Shown here: piece after piece, positions 51,390-59,889 of the stretch
Position numbering within the stretch: position 1 is the first letter of the stretch
How the letters are laid out: the number at the start of each line of letters is the position of its first letter
Origin: Candidatus Acidiferrales bacterium
GTDB taxonomy: Bacteria; Acidobacteriota; Terriglobia; Acidiferrales; UBA7541
Direction: 5' to 3'
Assembly: GCA_035934015.1 (NCBI GenBank)
Contig: DASYYH010000011.1
Location: forward strand, 1 to 64,000
Length of the DNA stretch: 64,000 bases
Notes under the pieces: model-generated
The model's input: the letters and a program-made list of their open reading frames with translations, nothing else
Database searches by the model: none
What the model was told of the DNA's origin: nothing
Position numbers and translations under genes: made by a program

Positions 51390-51472
51390 CTCGCTCTGAA
51401 AGAGTTCGGTTTTTCGCGAAACCTGAATCCTGTCTGATTCGTCTAATGTCATGCTATTTAGGATTGTAGGAG

Positions 51473-51496
51473 CAATATCTGAATTGACAGATATTG
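51473..51496. promoter_or_regulatory. Palindromic operator overlapping the marR -35
   Basis: CAATATCTG and CAGATATTG form a perfect 9-bp inverted repeat with a 6-nt centre (AATTGA). The right arm covers the end of the -35 TTGACA. The size and location fit a MarR-dimer site for autorepression. Confidence 0.65.
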
Positions 51497-51512
51497 CAAA
51501 ATCAAGTATATT
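51484..51512 (+). promoter_or_regulatory. marR promoter
   Basis: Consensus TTGACA (51484-51489), a 17-nt spacer and TATATT (51507-51512). The predicted start lies only about 3 nt before the GTG at 51522, so the mRNA should be essentially leaderless. No Shine-Dalgarno sequence precedes the GTG. Confidence 0.75.
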
Positions 51513-51521
51513 GTCCTGATT

Positions 51522-51986
51522 GTGGCACGCAAACAATCCAGCAAGACGTTCGACGAGATATTCGTTGGCCGCAGGATGATCGGCCCGATTACGGCGGTGC
51601 TTCTGCAAGCGCACGACAAGGCACTGGCGCCACTCGGATTGTCTGCCCGCGAAGCCATGGTGCTTGCCAATTGTTCACGCGGAGAGGCAAACACGCCCGG
51701 CGCGTTAGCGTGGTTTAGCGGATTGGATGTCTCCACGATGACGCGCATGCTCGACCGGCTGGAGGCGAAGAGGCTCATCAAGCGTGCGCGCAGCCGCGAC
51801 GACCGGAGGAAAGTTCTGGTCACAATAACTTCCCGCGGACGCGATAGCTTCCGCAAAGGCGTACCCATTGCGGCGGCGGTTGCACAAACCGCTTGGCGTG
51901 GCGTCACAAAAAAAGAGATTCGCATGATTCGTAATGTGTTTCAGAAAATTATGAGGAACTTGGGTCATGAAGGAAAACCAGACTGA
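51522..51986 (+). CDS. MarR-family transcriptional regulator
   Basis: A 154-residue winged-helix repressor. The dimer helix FVGRRMIGPITAVLLQAHDKALAPLGL leads to SAREAMVLANCSRGE, the recognition helix in SGLDVSTMTRMLDRLEAKRLI and the wing RARSRDDRRKVLVTITSRGRD, with the conserved DxR pair. The GTG start is dictated by the promoter placement and family alignment. A perfect palindrome over its own -35 suggests autoregulation. The next small gene overlaps it by 20 nt and is probably co-regulated. The ligand is unknown. Confidence 0.92.
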   Translation: MARKQSSKTFDEIFVGRRMIGPITAVLLQAHDKALAPLGLSAREAMVLANCSRGEANTPGALAWFSGLDVSTMTRMLDRLEAKRLIKRARSRDDRRKVLVTITSRGRDSFRKGVPIAAAVAQTAWRGVTKKEIRMIRNVFQKIMRNLGHEGKPD

Positions 51987-52281
51987 GCATTACGCTCTAT
52001 CCATGAGTGCAAGGAGGCGGTCGCTTTTTATGTTATCCATGAGGGTCCGGCGAATGCCATGCCGCGAGTGCAGAAATGAATTGACCACAGTGCTCGAAAA
52101 CATGCGGCTCTATGGCCATGAACTGATTAATCATGCCACAGTCATTTTCAGCCATTCGGAATTGGCATTGGAAGTTACGGTGGAGAATTCTTCGGTTCGC
52201 AGTCACGTGACAGCGATTCACGATTCTGCAAAAGAAGTTGCCTCTTTAAGCCGCAAGCTCGTTGAGCTTGGGGCGAAGTAG
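51967..52281 (+). CDS. Small protein resembling a histidine-kinase DHp domain
   Basis: A 104-residue ORF overlapping the marR 3' end by 20 nt, with GAGGAAC upstream. After a basic N-terminus it reads GHELINHATVIFSHSELALE, then SHVTAIHDSAKEVASLSRKLVELG. This follows the spacing of the dimerisation/phosphoacceptor helices of hybrid-type kinases (H-D/E-x-x-N-x-L-x-x-I...SELAL...A-x-x-L-x-R-x-L). No ATPase domain follows. It could be an orphan phosphotransfer or dimer module, a kinase decoy, or only a chance resemblance. Confidence 0.5.
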   Translation: MKENQTEHYALSMSARRRSLFMLSMRVRRMPCRECRNELTTVLENMRLYGHELINHATVIFSHSELALEVTVENSSVRSHVTAIHDSAKEVASLSRKLVELGAK

Positions 52282-52446
52282 CGCTTCCCGCATAACGCAA
52301 CCGCCGTCTTATAGATAGATTGCACTTTCGGCCGCTCCGCTGAATGGGGACGCTTGCCCTTCCGGCCACGGCAAAGCGCGCCGCGAAACGCAGGAAGTGC
52401 ACGTGTCTTTACGCAGGTCCGGCATGCCGCCGATTCGCCGCAGAAC

Positions 52447-53679
52447 CTAGACTCTCTCTCGCCGTGTCCCCTTGAAATCTTCGGATTGCCGCGCCTGATG
52501 CGCTGCCGGACGCAGCGCCGAAGCTGCCGCTGGCAAAGCCTCGACCGTCGCTGGCATGCTGACGGGGATTTCGCGTCCGTGTCCATCTTCATCGGCTGCC
52601 GCCGCGGCAGCCAATCCTGGCTGCACTGGCTCCACAGTAACAAGTGCGCCTTCCGCTTCTTTCCAGAAAACCAGCGAATTCGTTGCCGAGTCCCAATCGA
52701 TCGAGAGCACGTCGCCCAGGCGAATCTGATCCGTGGCCAGCAAACTCGCCAGCGGATAGACAATGTGCCGCTCGATTGCGCGCTTCAAGTGCCGCGCGCC
52801 GTACTTCAAATCCGTGCCTTCTTTCAGCAAAAATTCCCGCGCCGGTTGCGTCACGCGGAAAAGAAATTTCCCTTTGGCTGTTTCAAGCACGCGCTGCTGC
52901 ACCATGCTCAGTTCGATATCCAAAATTTGCTCGAGCTGCGGCTCGCGCAGCGGGTGAAACACAACCACTTTGTCGAGCCGGTTCATGAATTCCGGCGAGA
53001 ACTTGCGTTTGGCCGCTTCGGACGCCGTGCGTTCGATTTTTTGCTCGAGGCGCGTCGGTGAATCGCTTTGCGTCGCGGGCGCAAAACCGAGCCGTCCGGT
53101 CATCAGTTCTGTGATTTCCGAGCCGCCAAGGTTCGACGTCAGGAAAATCAAAGCCTGCGAAAGATCCACGCGGCGGTTGTCTCCAAGTGTAAGCGTCGCT
53201 TTGTCGAGGATGCCCAGAAGCAATTGCCACAGCGCATCTGACGCCTTTTCGATTTCGTCGAAGAGCAAAAACGACAATTTGATCTTTTCGGTGTGAAATT
53301 GCGCGAGCGCTTCCTGTGTGATTAATGGATGCGTTTCGCGATGCCCTAGATAGCCCGGAGGCGAACCGATCAATTTCGCGATCTCGTGCGAATGTTGAAA
53401 TTCCGCGCAATCGACTTTGATCACCGCGCGCGGATCCCCAAAGACGACTTCCGCCGTGGCTTCGACGACGCGCGTTTTGCCCGCACCTGTCGGCCCGAGG
53501 AAAAGCAAATTCCCCACCGGCCGCCCCGGCGAGTTCAGGCCCGCGCGAAACACCTGATACAGGTCCACCACCGCCTGCACCGCTTCGTCCTGTCCGACAA
53601 TCTTCCGCCGGAGCGCGGTTTCAAATTCGCGAGATTCGCGGCTGCGTTGCGTTGGGTCCAAATGTTGTGACCGGTTCAT
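52447..53679 (-). CDS. Single-ring AAA+ ATPase related to ClpB/ClpA D2
   Basis: A 410-residue AAA+ protein. IVGQDEAVQAVVDLY (about residues 28-42) precedes Walker A GPTGAGKT (about 64-71), the pore-loop region with GSPPGYLGHRE, Walker B LSFLLFDEIEKA, sensor 1 in LIFLTSNLGG and the arginine-finger segment FSPEFMNRLDKVVVF. The Clp_N-type and D1 domains of ClpB are absent, and instead of a C-terminal degron-binding domain there is an Ala/Pro-rich tail. It forms an operon with the small gene upstream (15-nt gap). Likely an unfoldase or remodeler; the partner is unknown. Confidence 0.85.
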   Translation of the reverse strand: MNRSQHLDPTQRSRESREFETALRRKIVGQDEAVQAVVDLYQVFRAGLNSPGRPVGNLLFLGPTGAGKTRVVEATAEVVFGDPRAVIKVDCAEFQHSHEIAKLIGSPPGYLGHRETHPLITQEALAQFHTEKIKLSFLLFDEIEKASDALWQLLLGILDKATLTLGDNRRVDLSQALIFLTSNLGGSEITELMTGRLGFAPATQSDSPTRLEQKIERTASEAAKRKFSPEFMNRLDKVVVFHPLREPQLEQILDIELSMVQQRVLETAKGKFLFRVTQPAREFLLKEGTDLKYGARHLKRAIERHIVYPLASLLATDQIRLGDVLSIDWDSATNSLVFWKEAEGALVTVEPVQPGLAAAAAADEDGHGREIPVSMPATVEALPAAASALRPAAHQARQSEDFKGTRRERV

Positions 53680-53693
53680 CGTCGTTCCCCCCG

Positions 53694-54128
53694 TTACCGG
53701 TATCTGCGATTCCCTTCCACGGCATGTGACTTCACGCGTTCGAATTGTTCGAGCTTTATATCCACCGTTGACCGCAGCAATCTGAGCTGCGTAACCAGTT
53801 CTTGCCCCGAATGATCGCGGTCCGGCAAGAGCAGAAGCGGCGGCGAAAGATCGGCCAAATCCAGATTGATCAGCCGCAGCGAATTCAGCAATTGCTTGAC
53901 GTAGGGAGACCGCGGATCGAACAGCTCCACGCGGCTGTTCACTATCTCGCGAAGCCGCGACCAGTCCAGCTCCAGCATCGGATGGTTTCGCGAAACTTCG
54001 CGCACCACTTCATCCGTGATCCGTGGCCGTTCGCCAAGGCGTGCCAGATACAACTGCTCCACCTTGCCGTGCCGGCGCACGTTGTGTACCAGGTAGTACG
54101 TGTTCCCCTTGCGCCGAATAAACGCCAC
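53694..54128 (-). CDS. Unknown protein paired with the AAA+ ATPase
   Basis: A 144-residue protein. The N-terminus AFIRRKGNTYYLVHNVRRHGK, then VEQLYLARLGERPRI, resembles the N-terminal DNA-binding-like part of IS1634-type transposases. The remainder is helical and Leu-rich (RSPYVKQLLNSLRLINLDLADL, LVTQLRLLRSTVDIKLEQFERVK). No catalytic residues are recognisable. The GTG start has AAGGGGGCG upstream, and the ATPase gene follows after 15 nt. It may be an adaptor or substrate of the ATPase, which is inference from the operon. Confidence 0.6.
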   Translation of the reverse strand: MAFIRRKGNTYYLVHNVRRHGKVEQLYLARLGERPRITDEVVREVSRNHPMLELDWSRLREIVNSRVELFDPRSPYVKQLLNSLRLINLDLADLSPPLLLLPDRDHSGQELVTQLRLLRSTVDIKLEQFERVKSHAVEGNRRYR

Positions 54129-54432
54129 AGTTCGCCCCCTTGCTCTTGACCGTGCAGCGTAGTGTAAGTATCTTCCACTACGCCGTCAATGGTATGATGC
54201 TGAGTTCTCGCGCAGGTTGCTTCCTAAAGGTAATTATCTGGTCGGAGACATTTCGGTACCGCTGAGGAAAAACTTTGCGGAGGCACACTTCGCTAAAGTC
54301 CCGTTTCTCATTGATTTGATGCCGGATTCCCGTGAAGTGTTTTATTCCCGCGCCGCCTAAGTCGCCCCGCGCATCCGGCATTCATACGCAATTCCATAGC
54401 TCCTCGGCGACCAAACGAAGGGACGAATAAAG

Positions 54433-54795
54433 ATGCGCAAGGCAAAAAAGAAACAAAAGGGCGGCTGGGAACACGTTTACGCCGCAATCAAACAAATTCC
54501 GCGCGGCCGCGTGATGACCTACGGCCAGCTTGCGCGCATCCTGCGCCTGCCCGGCGGCGCCAGAACTCTCGGCTACGCCATGGCTGGATGCCCTTCCGGA
54601 CGAGGGATTCCGTGGCATCGTGTTGTCGGAGCAGGCGGCCGCATTCTGCCGCGCGAACCCTACGGCAGCAAACAGCGGCGTCTTCTCGAAACCGAGGGCA
54701 CGAAATTCTCCGGCATGGCCGTGGACATGGCCGCGCATCACTGGAAGCCAAAGAAATTTCTAGCCAAATCCGCTCCGAGAGCGCGCACAAAATGA
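54433..54795 (+). CDS. Alkyltransferase-like protein (MGMT family without catalytic Cys)
   Basis: A 120-residue protein matching the DNA-binding C-terminal domain of O6-alkylguanine-DNA alkyltransferases: IKQIPRGRVMTYGQLARIL, then GGARTLGYAMAGCP. The normally reactive PCHR motif reads IPWHRVVG, with Trp in place of Cys, the hallmark of ATL proteins. Those bind O6-alkylguanine without repairing it and hand the lesion to nucleotide-excision repair. The N-terminus is a Lys-rich tail (MRKAKKKQKGG). It precedes an ABC transporter operon by 48 nt. Confidence 0.92.
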   Translation: MRKAKKKQKGGWEHVYAAIKQIPRGRVMTYGQLARILRLPGGARTLGYAMAGCPSGRGIPWHRVVGAGGRILPREPYGSKQRRLLETEGTKFSGMAVDMAAHHWKPKKFLAKSAPRARTK

Positions 54796-54843
54796 GTCGC
54801 TTCACGCGCGCGCCATTCGATATGATAGAAGACGAATCTTGCG

Positions 54844-55764
54844 ATGAGCGAACCTCTCATAAAAGTAGAAGGCCTGTATAAGAACTATGGCGCTGTGGAA
54901 GCCCTGCGTGGCATCAGCTTCGAGGTTCAGGAAGGCGAGCTTTTCGGGCTGCTCGGGCCAAACGGTGCGGGCAAGACCACGACGATCGAAATTCTCGAAG
55001 GCTTGCGCACGCCCGATCGCGGCGTGGCGCGCGTTTGCAGCCTTGATCCGCAAACGAACGCAGCCGAATTGAAGCATCTCGTTGGCGCCGCGCTGCAGTC
55101 CACTTCCCTGCCCGATAAAATGCGCGTCGAAGAAACACTCGAAATGTTCGCGCGTTTCTACCGCAATCCGCGCGACCCGAAAGAGCTTCTCAAGCGATTT
55201 CAACTGGAAGAAAAACGCAACGCCTTTTACAACCAGCTCTCCGGCGGCCAGAAACAGCGGCTCGCGCTGGCGCTCGCTCTCGTCAACAATCCGCGCATGA
55301 TTCTTCTCGACGAGCCGACCGCCGGCCTTGATCCGCAGGTCCGCCGCGAAATCTACAACGAACTCGAGGAATTGAAGCGCGAGAAGAAATCTATTTTGCT
55401 GACCACGCATTACATCGAAGAAGCCGAGCGTCTCTGCGATCGCGTCGCCATCGTGGATCAAGGCAAGGTCATGGCCATGGGGACGCCGCGTGAATTGAAG
55501 CATGGTTCCGCGGGAACGACGCGCATCGAAGTCCGCCTGAGCCGCGACCTTTCCGATGGTGCGCTCGGCAAACTCGATGGCGTCGCCGACTGCCGCAAAT
55601 TTGAAGACGCTTGGGTCCTGCATTCGACGAAGCCAACGCAGACGATCGTCTCCCTCGTGAAGCATCTCGAAGCGGATGGCGTCGAATTGCAAGGTTTGGA
55701 AATGTTCTCGCCGTCTCTCGAAGATGTTTTTATCGAACTCACTGGCCGGAGACTGCGCGAATGA
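54844..55764 (+). CDS. ABC transporter ATP-binding protein (DrrA/NatA type)
   Basis: A 306-residue ATPase. Walker A is [10 protein letters not shown] (about residues 39-48), the signature is [14 protein letters not shown], Walker B is [14 protein letters not shown], and the switch histidine is in [13 protein letters not shown]-terminal extension of about 80 residues ([12 protein letters not shown]...[18 protein letters not shown]) is typical of drug and polyketide exporters of the ABC-2 group. The permease gene follows after 16 nt. Confidence 0.93.
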   Translation: MSEPLIKVEGLYKNYGAVEALRGISFEVQEGELFGLLGPNGAGKTTTIEILEGLRTPDRGVARVCSLDPQTNAAELKHLVGAALQSTSLPDKMRVEETLEMFARFYRNPRDPKELLKRFQLEEKRNAFYNQLSGGQKQRLALALALVNNPRMILLDEPTAGLDPQVRREIYNELEELKREKKSILLTTHYIEEAERLCDRVAIVDQGKVMAMGTPRELKHGSAGTTRIEVRLSRDLSDGALGKLDGVADCRKFEDAWVLHSTKPTQTIVSLVKHLEADGVELQGLEMFSPSLEDVFIELTGRRLRE

Positions 55765-55780
55765 AGGAAGGCATGCTCGC

Positions 55781-56710
55781 ATGGTAAATCATACCTGGAC
55801 GCTTTCGATGATGCGCATCAAGCTGGCTCTGCGCAGCCGCACATTTTTGTTCTTCAGCCTGGCCATGCCCATTGGCTTCCTTTTCGGCTATGTGATTTTC
55901 TTCGGCGGCTCGAATCGCAACGAGATCCCCTATTTGCTCGGCGCCATCCTGGCTCTTACGGTCATGGGCAGCTTCTGGGGTCTGAGCATGCAACTCGTCA
56001 TGTTTCGCGAACAGGGAATCTTGCGCCGCTTTCGTCTTGCGCCAATCGGCGCAGGCGCGATGCTCGGCTCCAGCATTATTTCGAATTATTTCCTCGTTCT
56101 GCCCACGGTCATCGTCGAATTTTTGGTCTGCCGCTACGTTTTTCACATGCCCACATGGGGCAATCTCTGGGAAGTGTTTTTTCTCATTTCGATAGGGGCG
56201 GCGGCGTTTTCCGCGCTCGGGTTGATCATCGCCAGCGTCACCAACGACGTGCAGGAAACCACCGTCATCAACAATATTCTCTGGTCCTCGTTTTTGTTTC
56301 TTTCCGGCGTAACGATTCCCCTCACGTTCATGCCTCGCTGGGTGCAGAAGGTCACGCTGTTTTCGCCCGCCACGTATCTGGCCACGGGCCTGGAAAACGC
56401 TATGCTCCGCTCGGCTACCGTTCACGAGGTCATGGGCGATGTTTTTTCCTTGCTCGTCAGCCTGATTGTGGCGTTCGAGATCTCGCGCCGCATCTTCCGC
56501 TGGGAGCCGGAAGAAAAAATTCCCAATAAAGCCAAGCTCTGGGCCGCCGCCGCGCTTATACCTTTTCTGCTTCTGGGAAGCTGGGAAGTGGTTTATGGTC
56601 ACCGGCTCGAGGAAATGCGCCACGATTTCCAGTTAATGAGCCGTCCGGCGCCAGCTCCGCCGCGCAAAAATCCGACCGGCCAAATTGGACTCCGGAAATC
56701 CTCAGAATAA
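55781..56710 (+). CDS. ABC-2 type transporter permease
   Basis: A 309-residue membrane protein with about six helices (FLFFSLAMPIGFLFGYVIFF, LGAILALTVMGSFWGLSMQL, SIISNYFLVLPTVIVEFLV, LWEVFFLISIGAAAFSALGLIIA, INNILWSSFLFLSGVTIPL, FSLLVSLIVAFEIS). An additional C-terminal hydrophobic segment (LWAAAALIPFLLLGSWEVVYG) and a Pro-rich tail follow. ATG 55781 follows GAAGGAAGG and the stop of the ATPase gene. Together they form an exporter, possibly for a drug, lipid or polysaccharide. Confidence 0.88.
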   Translation: MVNHTWTLSMMRIKLALRSRTFLFFSLAMPIGFLFGYVIFFGGSNRNEIPYLLGAILALTVMGSFWGLSMQLVMFREQGILRRFRLAPIGAGAMLGSSIISNYFLVLPTVIVEFLVCRYVFHMPTWGNLWEVFFLISIGAAAFSALGLIIASVTNDVQETTVINNILWSSFLFLSGVTIPLTFMPRWVQKVTLFSPATYLATGLENAMLRSATVHEVMGDVFSLLVSLIVAFEISRRIFRWEPEEKIPNKAKLWAAAALIPFLLLGSWEVVYGHRLEEMRHDFQLMSRPAPAPPRKNPTGQIGLRKSSE

Positions 56711-56745
56711 TTTTTCGCCGCGTCTGCGCCCGAAATCTCGTGTGT

Positions 56746-56751
56746 TATAAT
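56746..56751 (+). promoter_or_regulatory. Consensus -10 upstream of ilvE
   Basis: TATAAT, 50 nt before the ilvE ATG, so this gene has a normal leader with a ribosome binding site (GCGGAGACG). The -35 is weak. Confidence 0.4.
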
Positions 56752-56801
56752 CTGTTTCGTCGGCAGGCAGGACATCTCACGGGACTTCAGCGGAGACGAC
56801 C

Positions 56802-57749
56802 ATGGCCCTTAAGAAGACCGAAAAGATCTGGCACAACGGAAAAATGATCAAGTGGGACGACGCGCAGATTCACATTGTTGCCCACGTCGTCAGCTATGGC
56901 AGCTCCGTTTTCGAAGGCATCCGCTGCTATAAGACGCCGCAGGGCCCCGCCGTTTTCCGCTTGCGCGAACACATGGCGCGGCTCCGCAATTCCGCGCACA
57001 TTTACCGTATGGATTTCGATTTTTCGGTTGATGACATTTGCCAGGGCGCGCTCGAACTCGTTCGCGAAAATCACATGGACTCCTGCTACATCCGCCCCAT
57101 CGTCATGCGCGGCTATGGCGACGCCGGCGTGAATCCGTTCAATTGCCCGCTCGAAGTTTACATGGCCTGCTGGGATTGGGGCCGTTATCTGGGCGACGAT
57201 GCCATCAAGAACGGCGTAGACGTCTGCGTCAGTTCGTGGAACAAGTCCGCTCCGAATACCCTGCCGCAAATGTCCAAGGCCGCCGCGAACTACATGAATT
57301 CGCAGCTCATTCGCATGGAAGCGATGATCAATGGCTACGTCGAAGGAATCGCTCTTGATGTGAACGGCTACGTCAGCGAAGGCTCGGGCGAAAATCTTTT
57401 CGTCGTCCACGACGGCAAGGTTCTCACGCCGCCGCTCGCCAATTGCGTTCTTCCCGGCATCACGCGCGACACGATTTTCGCCCTCTGCCGAGATTTCGGT
57501 ATTCCCTGCACCGAGCAGATGCTCCCTCGCGAAATGCTCTACATCGCCGACGAAGTTTTTTTCGCGGGAACTGCCGTAGAAATCACGCCGATTCGCTCCG
57601 TCGATAAAATCAAAGTCGGCAATGGCTCCCGCGGCGCAATCACCAAGAAATTGCAGGACGAATTCTATGCATTGACCGGCGGAACGAAAGAAGACCGCCA
57701 CGGCTGGCTCACTGCCGTAAACGCACCCGCCACCGCGGGCGTGCGCTAA
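56802..57749 (+). CDS. ilvE: Branched-chain amino-acid aminotransferase
   Basis: A 315-residue fold-type IV PLP aminotransferase for the last step of Leu, Ile and Val synthesis. HVVSYGSSVFEGIRCYKTP, YIRPIVMRGYGDAGVNP, the PLP lysine in SKAAANYMNSQLIRMEA (about residue 163), GYVSEGSGENLFVVHDG and LPGITRDTIFALC are conserved, as is the EVFFAGTAVEITPIRSVD end segment. The enzyme is monocistronic here. Confidence 0.95.
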   Translation: MALKKTEKIWHNGKMIKWDDAQIHIVAHVVSYGSSVFEGIRCYKTPQGPAVFRLREHMARLRNSAHIYRMDFDFSVDDICQGALELVRENHMDSCYIRPIVMRGYGDAGVNPFNCPLEVYMACWDWGRYLGDDAIKNGVDVCVSSWNKSAPNTLPQMSKAAANYMNSQLIRMEAMINGYVEGIALDVNGYVSEGSGENLFVVHDGKVLTPPLANCVLPGITRDTIFALCRDFGIPCTEQMLPREMLYIADEVFFAGTAVEITPIRSVDKIKVGNGSRGAITKKLQDEFYALTGGTKEDRHGWLTAVNAPATAGVR

Positions 57750-57787
57750 CTTCAAAAAACTCCTTTTCGAAGTTGGTTGATCGGAAC

Positions 57788-59440
57788 TTAAAGCGCAGGT
57801 GCACGTATCACGCTCCCCTGCCTATGCCTCTCCGCTTCTTTCGGATAATCTCCAAGCCAGACATATTCCTGTTTTGTCTTTAGCAACGAGAACTTTCGCC
57901 AATAAACCTGCGAAATGCCCCTTGCAAAACTCCTTCGCTTCACGGAGTCGCGAATGTCCTTATGCGACGCCTGCAGTTTCGCGACATATGCTTCCAGCGT
58001 GTCGTTCTTCAGGGGAGAAACCCCCAAGTCCTCGCATACCTGCGTGCGCATCTGCAGGAAAGCGTTCAGCAACTCGTACGGCCTTGCTTCTGGCATGCTC
58101 ACTCCGATTCCGCGTGGTCGCCGGACCAGAGAACTTGCCGCCACCGGCTTTCGGTCGCCAAAGTTCAAATCCCACCCGTTCTCCAGTGAGCTTGTAATCG
58201 TGCACTTCAATGGTCGCGGACTTTTGCCCATGGGAAAAAACTGGAAAGCGGTTCCGAAGCAATGCTGTTTCGAATTTACAAATAATCGGCAAAAGCTCGG
58301 AATTGACTTGGCTGCGTCGGAAACCAGAGAGAAATCACCTAGTCGCGTGAAACCCATACCTTCGAATTCCTGCGTGTAGTAATTCAGCTTCTCCGTGTCC
58401 AATTTTGGAAATTGTCCGGGGACTGCCGGAGGAAATGAATAAGACGTTCCCATGTTCTTCAGCACGCGCCCCTTCATCGTGAAAAGGCTGAAAAACAGAT
58501 GCGCCCAACTCCCGAATCTCCACAGGATTAAAAATAGGAAAACAGCAAACCAGAGAATCCACGTCCCGAAGGTCATAGTCGTCAGTCGGCCGCTTTTCCA
58601 CGCCTCCTGGTCGAATTCTGCCTTCGATATCGACTGCCATCCCTTCTGGCTCCAGATCACTTGCGTCTGCGGCGCACCTTCTGTGCGCGATACCTCCAAA
58701 CTCTTTGCGCCATAAGCCAGAGGGTCAAAATGCGCGCCGTTGGGGCGCGCCGGAAATTCATTGAGCGTCAGCGAAAACACCGAGCTGCCCAGTTGTATCG
58801 GCAGGATCAGCTTGACGGCATTAGGCTCGAATGCCGTGAGTTGTTTCCAGTGCCAGCCCGCGGCCTTGAACTCACTTCGCGCGGAGGCCGTCACGAAAGC
58901 CGAATCGGCATCATCGTCGGCAGTGTCGTCGGGCTGTACCGTTTCTGCGCCCGCCGACACATTCCGCAGACCATTTTCGGGCAGCACTGTTACAAATTTG
59001 GCTCCATCCCACCAAAAACCCGTGTAAGTCCGCGCGTAAAGCTCCCTATTCGGGGGCGGCGCCAATTGCAAATCGCCGTCACGCAAAGACCATTTCCCGA
59101 AAGGTGCCGCATCGGGAGGCAGGGGCGTTTCGATCAGTTTTCCGGAAGGCAGCAGCCAATATGCCTTCATTTGATAATTCGAAAACCGGTCGCCCATTCC
59201 AAACAGCAGCGCGAAATAACCATAACCCTTCGTCGCAACTTCATCCTGCACAACATTGGTGGCCTTTCCCGCCCGGTTGGTATCGAGGAAAATGAAAGCT
59301 TCGTGGTTGTTCCAGAAAATGGTCGGTCGAAACATCGTCTCCCCGACCGCATAGTGCTTTGGCAGGAAGCGAATCGCGACTGCCGCGCCGATAACGAGGC
59401 CGAAGAAAACGAGCGTGAAGAGCAGTCGGTTGCGTGACAT
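57788..59440 (-). CDS. Membrane-anchored protein of unknown function
   Basis: A 550-residue protein. One N-terminal helix (LLFTLVFFGLVIGAAVAI) is followed by a large extracytoplasmic domain of about 270 residues (ALLFGMGDRFSNYQMKAYWLLPSG, YARTYTGFWWDGAKFVTVLPENG). A central helix near residue 300 (FGTWILWFAVFLFLILWRFG) leads into a cytoplasmic C-terminal region rich in aromatic residues with an acidic loop TADDDADSA earlier. No recognised domain. Codon use is less GC-biased than in ilvE. It stands alone, convergent with ilvE. Confidence 0.6.
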   Translation of the reverse strand: MSRNRLLFTLVFFGLVIGAAVAIRFLPKHYAVGETMFRPTIFWNNHEAFIFLDTNRAGKATNVVQDEVATKGYGYFALLFGMGDRFSNYQMKAYWLLPSGKLIETPLPPDAAPFGKWSLRDGDLQLAPPPNRELYARTYTGFWWDGAKFVTVLPENGLRNVSAGAETVQPDDTADDDADSAFVTASARSEFKAAGWHWKQLTAFEPNAVKLILPIQLGSSVFSLTLNEFPARPNGAHFDPLAYGAKSLEVSRTEGAPQTQVIWSQKGWQSISKAEFDQEAWKSGRLTTMTFGTWILWFAVFLFLILWRFGSWAHLFFSLFTMKGRVLKNMGTSYSFPPAVPGQFPKLDTEKLNYYTQEFEGMGFTRLGDFSLVSDAAKSIPSFCRLFVNSKQHCFGTAFQFFPMGKSPRPLKCTITSSLENGWDLNFGDRKPVAASSLVRRPRGIGVSMPEARPYELLNAFLQMRTQVCEDLGVSPLKNDTLEAYVAKLQASHKDIRDSVKRRSFARGISQVYWRKFSLLKTKQEYVWLGDYPKEAERHRQGSVIRAPAL

Positions 59441-59527
59441 TTCAGGGCACCCCTGAACGCCACGTTAACAACCGCCATCGCGTCCGCCAACAGTACTTTG
59501 TTCTTCCCGTTAGTAACTCGGAAGGCA

Positions 59528-59769
59528 TCTGTCGCGGCCTGTATACCGCTTGCCCGCCGTGGCTGTCGTAGGGGCGGCCTTCAGGCCCGCCCCATTTGTT
59601 GAAGACCCGCTCGCGCTATGCGCGAGGTCGGGGTCTAAAGACCCGACCCTACGAAAACGCTATGCACTGCAGCGGCGTTGGGTCTAACAGTCCGATGAAA
59701 AATGCGATGAGCTTTGTGGTCGCGGCCTGCCTGCCGCTTGCTCGCCGTGGCGGGCAGGCAGGCCGCGAC
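59528..59769. repeat. Repeat cluster with a 17-bp perfect inverted repeat
   Basis: The spacer before the channel gene contains GTAGGGGCGGCC-type and GGTCGGGTC-type palindromes (59570-59655). It also has a long hairpin: GTCGCGGCCTGCCTGCC (59719-59735) pairs perfectly with GGCAGGCAGGCCGCGAC (59753-59769) over a 17-nt loop. The left arm resembles a partial copy at about 59534. No T-run follows, so it is not a terminator. A short frame over this stretch is repeat-derived. Confidence 0.75.
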
Positions 59770-59889
59770 ATACTGCTAAACCACTGGCGCTTAACTTTTG
59801 TCCCTCCATCTGGAATCGCTTCGAAAATCGGCGACACCCCTGCTAGAATCGCGGTCGCGCTCCGCTCGCGGCGATCTCCGGGAGGTGGC

